NCBI GenBank assembly: GCA_051251725.1
Contig: JBPOFN010000022.1
Location: 6,710-70,709 of the forward strand
Origin: JALZUE01 sp051251725
GTDB taxonomy: Bacteria > Pseudomonadota > Gammaproteobacteria > Enterobacterales > Alteromonadaceae
DNA: 64,000 nucleotides
Direction of reading: 5' to 3'
The position numbers and the translations under genes were made by a program. Under the pieces are notes generated by a model. That model was not told where the DNA came from and did not search any database. It saw nothing but the letters and a program-made list of their open reading frames with translations. This document shows, in pieces, positions 26,005 through 34,489 of this stretch. The stretch's first letter is position 1. Each line of letters opens with the position of its first letter.

Positions 26005-28221
26005 TTAACCAATAATTGCATTTAATGTTGCACTTGGACGCATCGCTTTTGACGCTAAGGCAACATCAGCAAAGTAGTAACCACCAATGTTTTGGGCTGG
26101 ACCTTGCGCACCATTTAACTCAGCAATAATTGCTGCTTCTTGCGTAGTTAACTTAGCGGCAATAGCAGTAAACTCTTCTTTTAGTTCAGCGTTACCCGTT
26201 TGCGCGGCTAATTCTTGTGCCCAGTATAAACCTAAGTAGAAGTGTGAACCACGGTTATCAAGCTGGCCAACTTTACGTGCTGGAGATTTATTTTCTGCTA
26301 AAAATGTTGCTGTTGCAGCATCTAACGTATCAGCAAGTACTTGTGCTTTGGCATTACCGGTAGTTACCGCTAAGTGCTCTAATGAAGCCGCTAATGCTAA
26401 AAATTCACCTAATGAATCCCAACGTAAGCAGTTTTCTTTTTCAAACTGTTGAACGTGCTTAGGAGCCGAGCCACCAGCCCCAGTTTCAAATAAACCACCG
26501 CCATTCATTAATGGCACAATTGAAAGCATTTTAGCTGAAGTGCCTAATTCCAAAATTGGGAATAAATCAGTTAAATAATCACGTAAAACGTTACCCGTTA
26601 CTGAGATAGTATCAAGGCCAGCTTTACAGCGTGTTAACGTAACTTTTGTCGCTTCAATTGGCGATAAAATTTGAATATCTAAACCGTCAGTATCGTGTTG
26701 TGGCAAATAGGCGTTAACTTTTTTGATCATTTGTGCATCATGAGCACGGTTTTCATCTAACCAGAAAATTGCTGGTGTATTTGATAAACGTGAACGATTA
26801 ACAGCAAGTTTAACCCAGTCTTGAATAGGTAAGTCCTTTGCTTGACACATACGGAAGATATCGTCAGCTTCAACGTTTTGTTCCATTAACACAACACCTG
26901 ATGCGTCAATTACTTTAACAACACCGTCAGCAGCCATTTGGAATGTTTTATCATGTGAACCGTATTCTTCAGCTTTTTGCGCCATTAAACCAACGTTAGG
27001 AACAGTTCCCATAGTTGTTACGTCAAATGCGCCATTCTCGATACAGAACTTAATCGTTTCATCATAAAGCGTGGCATAACAACGATCAGGAATTACTGCT
27101 TTCGTGTCTTGCTCTTGACCGTCAGCATTCCACATTTTACCGCCGCCACGGATCATTGCTGGCATTGAAGCGTCAATGATCACATCACTTGGTACGTGCA
27201 AGTTAGTAATGCCTTTGTCTGAGTCAACCATTGCCATTGCTGGTGCGTCAACATAAACAGCGTCTAAATCAGCTTTAATTTCAGCTTGTTTTGCTTCATC
27301 TAAAGATTTGATTTTAGCGTAAACATCACCAATACCGTTGTTAACATCAACACCTAACTCAGCAAATAATGCAGCGTGCTTAGTCAACACATCTTTGTAA
27401 AACACAGAAACACATTGGCCAAAAATAATCGGGTCAGAAACCTTCATCATGGTTGCTTTCATGTGTAATGAAAATAAAACGCCCTGTGCTTTCGCATCAG
27501 CGATTTGCTCAGCTAAAAATGTTTGTAATGCTTTTGAACTCATTACTGAAGAATCGATAATTTCGCCCGCTAATAAAGGCGTCGATGCTTTTAATACTGT
27601 TACTGAACCATCTTTACCTGTGAATTCAATTTTAACGTTAGTTGCATCAGCAATTGTTACTGATTGCTCGCTACCGTAAAAATCGCCACCGCTCATGTGA
27701 GCAACGTGTGATTTTGAATCTTTCGCCCAAGCACCCATACGGTGAGGGTTATTTTTAGCAAACTGCTTAACTGAACCAGGGGCACGACGATCAGAGTTAC
27801 CTTCACGTAATACTGGATTTACCGCTGAACCTAACACTTTCGCGTAACAAGCTTTAATCGCTTTTTGTTCGTCAGTTTTTGCATCTTCTGGATATTCAGG
27901 TAAAGCAAAACCTTTCGCTTGAAGTTCTTTAATTGCTGCTTGCAACTGCGGGATAGAAGCGGAAACGTTTGGTAATTTGATAATGTTAGCTTCAGGTGTT
28001 TTTGCTAAGTCACCTAATTCAGCTAAGGCATCAGCAACTTTTTGCTCTGCCGGTAAATAATCAGCTAAGTTAGCAAGAATACGACCTGCTAGAGAAATGT
28101 CACGAGTTTCAACATCAATACCTGAAGAGGCTGTAAATGCTTGAATAATCGGTAATAAAGAATGCGTAGCTAATGCTGGAGCTTCGTCAGTGATAGTATA
28201 AATGATCTTTGATTTAGTCAT
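26005..28221 (-). CDS. icd: Isocitrate dehydrogenase (NADP), monomeric type
   Basis: Oxidative decarboxylation of isocitrate to 2-oxoglutarate in the citric acid cycle. The 738-residue length and the opening (K-I-I-Y-T-I-T-D-E-A-P-A-L-A-T) identify the monomeric class, unrelated in length to the roughly 416-residue dimeric enzyme. Family segments such as L-R-E-G-N-S-D-R-R-A-P and F-E-T-G-A-G-G-S-A-P-K-H are present. The ATG at 28221 is chosen because it has AGGAAA upstream; the longer frame starting at 28287 adds a hydrophobic stretch foreign to the family. Monomeric enzymes are common in marine and cold-adapted gammaproteobacteria such as Colwellia. It diverges from rluE. Confidence 0.95.
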   Translation of the reverse strand: MTKSKIIYTITDEAPALATHSLLPIIQAFTASSGIDVETRDISLAGRILANLADYLPAEQKVADALAELGDLAKTPEANIIKLPNVSASIPQLQAAIKELQAKGFALPEYPEDAKTDEQKAIKACYAKVLGSAVNPVLREGNSDRRAPGSVKQFAKNNPHRMGAWAKDSKSHVAHMSGGDFYGSEQSVTIADATNVKIEFTGKDGSVTVLKASTPLLAGEIIDSSVMSSKALQTFLAEQIADAKAQGVLFSLHMKATMMKVSDPIIFGQCVSVFYKDVLTKHAALFAELGVDVNNGIGDVYAKIKSLDEAKQAEIKADLDAVYVDAPAMAMVDSDKGITNLHVPSDVIIDASMPAMIRGGGKMWNADGQEQDTKAVIPDRCYATLYDETIKFCIENGAFDVTTMGTVPNVGLMAQKAEEYGSHDKTFQMAADGVVKVIDASGVVLMEQNVEADDIFRMCQAKDLPIQDWVKLAVNRSRLSNTPAIFWLDENRAHDAQMIKKVNAYLPQHDTDGLDIQILSPIEATKVTLTRCKAGLDTISVTGNVLRDYLTDLFPILELGTSAKMLSIVPLMNGGGLFETGAGGSAPKHVQQFEKENCLRWDSLGEFLALAASLEHLAVTTGNAKAQVLADTLDAATATFLAENKSPARKVGQLDNRGSHFYLGLYWAQELAAQTGNAELKEEFTAIAAKLTTQEAAIIAELNGAQGPAQNIGGYYFADVALASKAMRPSATLNAIIG

Positions 28222-28405
28222 TGAATTTCCTACTCGCTGTGACTTTGGAACAAAATACAATAGTATAAATACTAAGAGTTTGCCCATAATTTAAATGAAA
28301 AAATAATTGCCGGCATTTTATCGGATTTGAAAATACTTTAATATACCTATCGCGATGATATGCTGTATATTCGAGATTAATTACGTGAATACCTCTAAAA
28401 ATTTG

Positions 28406-29080
28406 ATGACTAAACCTAAAACACTCAGTTTAACTGACCTTAAAAAGCGCCCCACTAAAACTAACGCCGCAGTTAATAAAATACAAAAAAACAATAAATC
28501 TGCGTCAGTATCCGCGAAAAAAAACCAGCATAAAATCACTGCCGCTGAGCGAAAAATAGTCCTGTTTAATAAACCCTTTAATGTCTTATGCCAATTTACG
28601 GATGATCAAAACCGGCAAACGCTAAAAGATTTTATCGATATTAATGAAGTTTACGCCGCTGGCCGATTAGACCGCGACAGTGAAGGTTTATTATTATTAA
28701 CCAATGATGGCAAACTCCAGCATCAATTGGCTAACCCAAAACAAAAAACCGATAAAACCTATTGGGTGCAAGTTGAGGGCAGCCCGACTGAGCAAGCACT
28801 AGCAGCACTACGTAATGGCGTGGTATTAAAAGACGGTAAAACCTTACCAGCGAAAATAGCGGTCATGGCCGAGCCACAAATTTGGCCCCGTAACCCGCCA
28901 ATTAGGGAGCGTAAAAACATCCCGACCACTTGGTTAAGTATTACTATTAATGAAGGTAAAAACCGCCAGGTCAGACGAATGACCGCCCATATTGGTTTTC
29001 CAACACTGCGCTTAATTCGTTATTCTATTGGTAAATACACCTTGGCGGATCTTGAAAACGGCAAATATCGTTTATTATAA
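28406..29080 (+). CDS. rluE: 23S rRNA pseudouridine synthase E
   Basis: Converts a uridine of 23S rRNA (U2457 in E. coli) to pseudouridine. With the ATG at 28406 it has 224 residues, near the E. coli length of 217. A basic, low-complexity N-terminus (rich in K, N and S, to about residue 55) precedes the catalytic domain. The catalytic Asp lies in G-R-L-D-R-D-S-E-G. The W-P-R-N-P-P-I-R-E-R-K stretch and N-R-Q-V-R-R-M-T-A-H are typical of RluE rather than RluB or RluF. An upstream ATG at 28355 would add 17 residues without family support. Confidence 0.92.
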   Translation: MTKPKTLSLTDLKKRPTKTNAAVNKIQKNNKSASVSAKKNQHKITAAERKIVLFNKPFNVLCQFTDDQNRQTLKDFIDINEVYAAGRLDRDSEGLLLLTNDGKLQHQLANPKQKTDKTYWVQVEGSPTEQALAALRNGVVLKDGKTLPAKIAVMAEPQIWPRNPPIRERKNIPTTWLSITINEGKNRQVRRMTAHIGFPTLRLIRYSIGKYTLADLENGKYRLL

Positions 29081-29181
29081 GCCGCCGTTTTTAGCTTAAC
29101 CGCGGCGATTTACACTAATGCTGATGATAGCTAGAAGCCATACTTTATCTACTCCAACAAATTAATCATTAAAAAGCGAAT

Positions 29182-29691
29182 ATGACCAAGATGCCAAGCA
29201 CTCAATCTGACACCAGCACAGCTCATGGCGAGCAGCAATTTAAGCCCAATACCACAGTAGCAGCAGTGATCCATTGCCAAGGTAAGTTTTTGTTGGTGGA
29301 AGAAATTGAAAACGGGCAAGTAGTATTTAACCAACCAGCGGGTCATTTAGAAGCGGATGAAAATTTAACTGACGCCTGCAAGCGTGAAGTATTAGAAGAA
29401 ACAGGCCTTGTGTTACTGCCGGAATACCTCAGCGGTATTTATTACTACCATAGACCTGATCTTAATTTATATTATTTACGCTTTTGTTATGTAGTGGAAT
29501 TAACCGAATGCCTAACAGGTACTCCACAAGACAGTGATATAACCACCACCCATTGGTTTAGCTTAAGCGAGATTAAAGCTCGTGAAAGTCAGCTGCGTAG
29601 CCCTATGGTATTAGAATGTGTGCTTGATTATTTAGATAACCTTAAAACAGGTCATAAAATCCCATTAACAGCAATTAAAAGTAATTTATAA
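29182..29691 (+). CDS. nudJ: Nudix phosphatase NudJ
   Basis: A 169-residue Nudix hydrolase. The Nudix box G-H-L-E-A-D-E-N-L-T-D-A-C-K-R-E-V-L-E-E is complete, with the usual T-G after it, and F-N-Q-P-A-G-H precedes it as in NudJ. E. coli NudJ releases phosphate from thiamine pyrophosphate precursors and nucleoside triphosphates. About 19 residues at the N-terminus are extra relative to E. coli, so a later start cannot be excluded. In E. coli the order nudJ-mnmA-hflD-purB is kept; here a prohibitin-like gene sits between nudJ and mnmA. Confidence 0.9.
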   Translation: MTKMPSTQSDTSTAHGEQQFKPNTTVAAVIHCQGKFLLVEEIENGQVVFNQPAGHLEADENLTDACKREVLEETGLVLLPEYLSGIYYYHRPDLNLYYLRFCYVVELTECLTGTPQDSDITTTHWFSLSEIKARESQLRSPMVLECVLDYLDNLKTGHKIPLTAIKSNL

Positions 29692-29869
29692 CCTCATCAC
29701 TGTACTTAGACCTAACAACGACAAAAGCATCCAGAACTTGCTAGCTAGCACCTTTATCAGCATAACTGTCAACCTAGATTTACTCTCAGCAAATAAATAA
29801 AAATTACTTCGCTATTGATATCGACTATGATGGCGCTCGATTTATCTAATAATTATAAGGACATATTCA

Positions 29870-30745
29870 ATGCAGCCATTAAATAAAGTTAACGTACCTT
29901 TTAAAACTATCGCAGTTTCAGTCGTTATCGCTATCGGTCTTTTCAGCTCAGTTTATACCGTTAACGAAGGCCATATCGGTATCGTTAAACGCTTTAGCGA
30001 AGCAAAAGAACAGGTTAACCCTGGCTTACACTTTAAAGTCCCGCTTATTGATAGTGTTGAAGAAATAGAAGTGCGAACGCGTAAAAACGAAGAGAAAATG
30101 GCCTCAAGCACTAAAGAGCAAATGCCCGTTACCTTATTGGTTTCCGTTAACTGGACAGTTGAAAAATCAGCGGCGCTACAATTATTTCGTCAATACGGCG
30201 GTTTATCACAGTTTGAAACGCGTATTTTAGATCCGCGTTTTCGCTCAGCCACTAAAGATGTCATCCCTAAATATGACGCAGAACAGCTAATTCAAGACCG
30301 CGCCAGTGCAATTCGTGCGATTGAAATTAACCTCATCGAAGAAATGAAAGACTTCCCTGTTAGCGTTGATAATATTCAAATAGAAAATATAGTATTGCCA
30401 AGTAAATATTTAACTTCAATTGAAACCAAACAAACTGAAAAAAACTTAGCGGCAGCAGAAGAACATAAATTAGCCAGACAAAACCTTGAAGCGCAACGCG
30501 CAGTCAATACCGCAAAAGCGAAAGCCGATGGTATTGAACTTGTTGCCATTGCTGAGGCAAAGTCGATTAAGCTTAAAGGTTTAGCTGAAGCTGAAGCAAT
30601 AACTGCCAAAGCAAAAGCGCTGATGAATAATCCGTTAATTATTAAATTAACCGAAGCGCAAAATTGGGACGGTAAATTACCGGCCACTATTTTAGGTGAT
30701 AAAAATATGCCAATTTTAGATATGCGTTCAACATCAGCAAAATAA
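29870..30745 (+). CDS. Prohibitin/SPFH-domain membrane protein
   Basis: A 291-residue protein with one N-terminal membrane anchor (about residues 12-28), then an SPFH (band 7) domain (about 30-190: E-G-H-I-G-I-V-K-R-F, P-G-L-H-F-K-V-P), then an Ala/Glu-rich coiled coil (about 195-255). It resembles prohibitins and HflC. Such proteins form large membrane rings that scaffold or restrain proteases such as FtsH; the partner here is unknown, and no hflK or protease gene is adjacent. AAGGA precedes the ATG. The gene interrupts the conserved nudJ-mnmA order and is followed by a long perfect inverted repeat. Confidence 0.85.
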   Translation: MQPLNKVNVPFKTIAVSVVIAIGLFSSVYTVNEGHIGIVKRFSEAKEQVNPGLHFKVPLIDSVEEIEVRTRKNEEKMASSTKEQMPVTLLVSVNWTVEKSAALQLFRQYGGLSQFETRILDPRFRSATKDVIPKYDAEQLIQDRASAIRAIEINLIEEMKDFPVSVDNIQIENIVLPSKYLTSIETKQTEKNLAAAEEHKLARQNLEAQRAVNTAKAKADGIELVAIAEAKSIKLKGLAEAEAITAKAKALMNNPLIIKLTEAQNWDGKLPATILGDKNMPILDMRSTSAK

Positions 30746-30772
30746 GTTTTAGCTAATCTTAAACTCACCTCC

Positions 30773-30813
30773 CTTACGACCCTAACCACAACTCTTAAAG
30801 TTAGGGTCGTAAG
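30773..30813. repeat. Perfect 14-bp inverted repeat between the prohibitin gene and mnmA
   Basis: The arms CTTACGACCCTAAC and GTTAGGGTCGTAAG flank a 13-base loop, 27 bases after the prohibitin stop. No T-run follows on either strand, so it is not a classical terminator, although it may still end or stabilise the transcript. Confidence 0.6.
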
Positions 30814-30938
30814 AAAATAAGCTAAATCAAAAACCGAGTAATCGTTCTAAACTTAGATCCTAGCTATTACATAAGCCATATTGCTATGTTATAATTTCGC
30901 GCCTTTTTAAACCTATACTTGTGCGGCGAAATCAGTAA

Positions 30939-32108
30939 ATGTCTTCCAGCAAAAATAACTTAACAGCGAATAATTCTTCAATTCCAAGTCACGTACCGGC
31001 GCAAACCAAAGTCATTGTTGGTATGTCTGGTGGTGTCGACTCCTCGGTTTCTGCTCATTTATTAATTGAACAAGGCTATCAAGTCGAAGGTTTGTTCATG
31101 AAAAACTGGGAAGAAGATGACACCGATGAATATTGCGCGGCTGCCGACGATTTAAAAGACGCACAAGCGGTCTGTGAAAAACTCGGTATTAAATTACATA
31201 CCATCAATTTCGCTACTGAATACTGGGACAATGTTTTCGAATATTTTCTTGCTGAATATAAAGCAGGAAGAACACCTAACCCAGACATCATGTGTAATAA
31301 AGAAATCAAGTTTAAAGCCTTTTTAGAATTTGCTTGTGAAGACCTAGATGCTGACTTTATTGCTACCGGTCATTATGTCCGTCGCGAGTATATTACTTCG
31401 ACAGAAGATGACAGTAATGGCAAATGGGCAATGATCCGCGGCTTAGATAACAACAAAGATCAAAGTTATTTTCTTTATACTTTAAGCCACGAGCAAGTAG
31501 GAAAAACCCTATTCCCAGTCGGTAATATTGAAAAACCTGAAGTTCGCGCCATTGCCGAACAAGCAGATTTAATTACCCACAATAAAAAAGACAGCACCGG
31601 CATTTGTTTTATCGGTGAGCGTAAATTTAAAGACTTTCTTGGTCAATATTTACCCGCACAGCCGGGGATTATTGAATCAGCTGAAGGTGTTGAAGTTGGC
31701 CATCACGATGGTTTGATGTATCACACCTTAGGTCAACGTAAAGGTTTACGCATTGGCGGTTTAGCCGACGCCGGCGAAGAGCCTTGGTATGTGGTTGAAA
31801 AAGATTTAATCCGCAATGTCTTAATAGTCGGTCAAGGAGCTAAACACCCTCGCCTGTTTTCGAAAGGATTAATCGCCAATCAATTACATTGGGTAAAAAG
31901 AGAAGCAATTACCGAGCCGTTTACTTGTACGGTTAAAACCCGTTATCGTCAAGACGATGTCGCTTGTACCGTAAATCCACAAACAAATGGCGATATGGAA
32001 ATTATTTTCGACCAACAACAAAGCTCAGTTACACCAGGGCAATCGGTTGTTTTTTATCTTAATGAAGTTTGCTTAGGCGGCGGCATTATCAATTCTGTTA
32101 TCCGTTAA
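30939..32108 (+). CDS. mnmA: tRNA-specific 2-thiouridylase MnmA
   Basis: Adds sulfur to U34 of the Lys, Glu and Gln tRNAs. The 389-residue protein has the ATP-binding G-M-S-G-G-V-D-S-S motif at 28-36. Its catalytic cysteines are C119 (in D-I-M-C-N) and C223 (in T-G-I-C-F-I-G-E). About 20 Ser/Asn-rich residues precede the family's usual start; the next in-frame ATG is already inside the P-loop, so 30939 is kept. It is followed 14 bases later by hflD, the arrangement found across gammaproteobacteria. Confidence 0.95.
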   Translation: MSSSKNNLTANNSSIPSHVPAQTKVIVGMSGGVDSSVSAHLLIEQGYQVEGLFMKNWEEDDTDEYCAAADDLKDAQAVCEKLGIKLHTINFATEYWDNVFEYFLAEYKAGRTPNPDIMCNKEIKFKAFLEFACEDLDADFIATGHYVRREYITSTEDDSNGKWAMIRGLDNNKDQSYFLYTLSHEQVGKTLFPVGNIEKPEVRAIAEQADLITHNKKDSTGICFIGERKFKDFLGQYLPAQPGIIESAEGVEVGHHDGLMYHTLGQRKGLRIGGLADAGEEPWYVVEKDLIRNVLIVGQGAKHPRLFSKGLIANQLHWVKREAITEPFTCTVKTRYRQDDVACTVNPQTNGDMEIIFDQQQSSVTPGQSVVFYLNEVCLGGGIINSVIR

Positions 32109-32122
32109 GTTATTGTAGATAT

Positions 32123-32743
32123 ATGAACCTTACCCAACAAACTTATACCTTGGCGGCAATTTTTCAAATTGCTAAGCATGTGCAATCGGTCGCTCGCAGC
32201 GGAAAAATCGAACACGACGCATTAGAAACTATGTTAGCCAGTACTTTAGTGACTTCCCCAGATGACTCGTTAGATGTGTATGGCGGCAGTTTAAGTAATT
32301 TATCATTAGGTTTAACGACCTTAATTGATCAATTAGGTAACGAATCAAAATCTAAAGACCCAGAGCTAACACGCTATATTGTTTGTTTATTAGCGCTTGA
32401 GCGAAAATTAACTAAAAACAGTAAACTAATGGCAACGTTAGCGGCAAGAATCGAACAAGCTAAGCGCCAGACTGATCATTTTGAAATCACCAGCGAAACC
32501 TTATTAGCCAGTCTTGCCAGTATTTATAGTGACGTCGTTAGCCCAATTGGTACTAAAATCCAAATTGCTGGTGATCCGACACTGTTAAAACAAACAAACA
32601 ACCAACATAAAATTCGTGCACTATTATTAGCAGGGATCCGCAGCGTGGTGTTATGGCGTCAACTTGGCGGAAAAAGAAGAAACATTATATTTGCCCGTAG
32701 TAAAATACTGGCATGTGCTAAAGATTTATTGAGCAAAACTTAA
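32123..32743 (+). CDS. hflD: High frequency lysogenization protein HflD homolog
   Basis: A 206-residue, mainly helical peripheral membrane protein. In E. coli HflD binds the phage lambda CII protein and influences lysogeny; its native role is unclear. The sequence A-I-F-Q-I-A-K-H-V-Q-S-V-A-R-S-G at the N-terminus and the L-L-A-G-I-R-S-V-V-L-W-R-Q-L-G-G segment near the C-terminus are typical. The ATG at 32123, 14 bases after mnmA, is chosen; an ATG at 32069 lies inside mnmA and adds an unrelated Arg-rich stretch. It sits between mnmA and purB, as expected. Confidence 0.92.
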   Translation: MNLTQQTYTLAAIFQIAKHVQSVARSGKIEHDALETMLASTLVTSPDDSLDVYGGSLSNLSLGLTTLIDQLGNESKSKDPELTRYIVCLLALERKLTKNSKLMATLAARIEQAKRQTDHFEITSETLLASLASIYSDVVSPIGTKIQIAGDPTLLKQTNNQHKIRALLLAGIRSVVLWRQLGGKRRNIIFARSKILACAKDLLSKT

Positions 32744-32807
32744 TCAATGCCCTAATTAATTAGGGCGTGTGTTGTAAACAAATTTAATTTTATTACAGGA
32801 AACAATT

Positions 32808-34175
32808 ATGGAACTTTCAGCATTAAGCGCTATTTCACCTGTTGATGGTAGATACGGTAGCAAAACGAAAGCGTTACGCCCTATTTTTAGTGAATTTGGT
32901 TTGATCAAATACCGCGTTACTGTAGAAGTACGTTGGTTACAAAAATTAGCAGCAACCGCTGAAATCGCCGAAGTTCCAGCATTCAGTGCTGACGCTACTG
33001 CCGTGTTAGATGCCATTGTTACGAACTTTAGTGAAGCTGATGCGCAAAAAATTAAAGACATTGAAGCAACCACTAATCACGATGTTAAAGCCGTAGAATA
33101 CTTCTTAAAAGAAGCAATTGCTGATAATGCTGAATTAAACGCAGTCACTGAATTTATTCACTTTGCTTGTACTTCAGAAGACATTAACAATTTATCACAC
33201 GGTTTAATGTTAGAAGAATGTCGCAGCACAGTAATCTTACCAACCATCGATGAAATCCTAAGCTCGATAAAAGCACTAGCTTTTGAATATCAAGCAATGC
33301 CGATGATGTGTCGTACTCACGGCCAACCCGCTTCACCTAGTACTATGGGTAAAGAAATGGCGAACGTTTATGTTCGTTTAAAACGTCAACGTGATCAAAT
33401 CGCTGCAGTTGAAATGTTAGGTAAAATTAACGGCGCTGTGGGTAACTACAACGCACACATCTCTGCTTACCCAGAAGTTAACTGGCACAATTTTTCTAAT
33501 GAATTTGTTACTTCATTAGGATTAACTTGGAATGCATTTACCACTCAAATTGAACCGCATGATTATATTGCTGAGTTATTTGATGCAGTGGCCCGTTTCA
33601 ACACTATTTTAATCGATTTTGATCGTGACGTTTGGGGTTACATTGCCCTTGGTCACTTTAAACAAAAAACGATTGCTGGCGAAATTGGCTCTTCAACCAT
33701 GCCGCATAAAGTTAACCCTATTGATTTTGAGAACTCAGAAGGTAACTTAGGGATCGCAAATGCCATTTTAGGCCATTTAGCCCAGAAATTACCAATTTCG
33801 CGCTGGCAGCGTGACTTAACTGACTCAACTGTTTTACGTAACTTAGGTGTTGGTTTTGCCCATGCATTAATTGCCTACGGTGCCACACTTAAAGGTATTA
33901 GCAAGTTAGAAGTTAATGACCAAGCGTTATTAGACGAGTTAGACAAAAACTGGGAAGTGTTAGCTGAACCAATCCAAACGGTTATGCGCCGTTACGGCAT
34001 TGAAAAGCCATACGAAAAATTAAAAGAATTAACGCGTGGTAAACGTGTCAATGCTGATTCAATGCGTGAATTCATTGCTACTTTAGACATGCCACAAGCA
34101 GCTAAAGATGAATTAACGAAAATGACACCTGCGTCATACATTGGTCGCGCTATTGAGTTTATTTCTGAAATATAA
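32808..34175 (+). CDS. purB: Adenylosuccinate lyase
   Basis: Catalyses two steps of purine synthesis: release of fumarate from SAICAR and from adenylosuccinate. The 455-residue length is usual. The fumarase/lyase signature S-S-T-M-P-H-K-V-N-P-I is present with the flexible catalytic loop. The other catalytic region is in T-S-E-D-I-N-N and R-T-H-G-Q-P-A. An AGGA-type site precedes the ATG. It closes the mnmA-hflD-purB cluster and has its own terminator. Confidence 0.96.
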   Translation: MELSALSAISPVDGRYGSKTKALRPIFSEFGLIKYRVTVEVRWLQKLAATAEIAEVPAFSADATAVLDAIVTNFSEADAQKIKDIEATTNHDVKAVEYFLKEAIADNAELNAVTEFIHFACTSEDINNLSHGLMLEECRSTVILPTIDEILSSIKALAFEYQAMPMMCRTHGQPASPSTMGKEMANVYVRLKRQRDQIAAVEMLGKINGAVGNYNAHISAYPEVNWHNFSNEFVTSLGLTWNAFTTQIEPHDYIAELFDAVARFNTILIDFDRDVWGYIALGHFKQKTIAGEIGSSTMPHKVNPIDFENSEGNLGIANAILGHLAQKLPISRWQRDLTDSTVLRNLGVGFAHALIAYGATLKGISKLEVNDQALLDELDKNWEVLAEPIQTVMRRYGIEKPYEKLKELTRGKRVNADSMREFIATLDMPQAAKDELTKMTPASYIGRAIEFISEI

Positions 34176-34197
34176 AGTTCAGATATACTAATCAATT

Positions 34198-34223
34198 AAA
34201 AAACCTGCGAAAGCGGGTTTTTT
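34198..34223 (+). terminator. purB terminator
   Basis: AAAAAACCTGC pairs with GCGGGTTTTTT (one G-T pair) around a GAAA tetraloop. Confidence 0.9.
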
Positions 34224-34489
34224 ATTTTCTGCCTAAAGATTTATAAATAAGTTTTATTTAAGCGCAACTCGCTGACATATTTAACTATATAGCAGTAAGC
34301 TAGTCACATTACATCACCCCCTCATAAATCCCACAGACCAAACAACACACACACACAAAAACCAATCAAACTTAAAAAATTAATTTCATATACAGATCAA
34401 ATTTATCTATACGAATCAATTAGTATAGTCTCTTAGCTTGGTTTTTAACCATGAAAACTTTTTAATAACTAAAAATACAAGAGAGAAAA
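34224..34489. other. Upstream region of the GlyGly-CTERM beta-helix gene
   Basis: 266 bp, or about 314 bp counted from the purB stop. It contains a short (CA)n run near 34343-34357 and a possible -10 (TATAGT) near 34423. GAGAGAAAA directly precedes the ATG. No operator is recognised. Confidence 0.4.
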
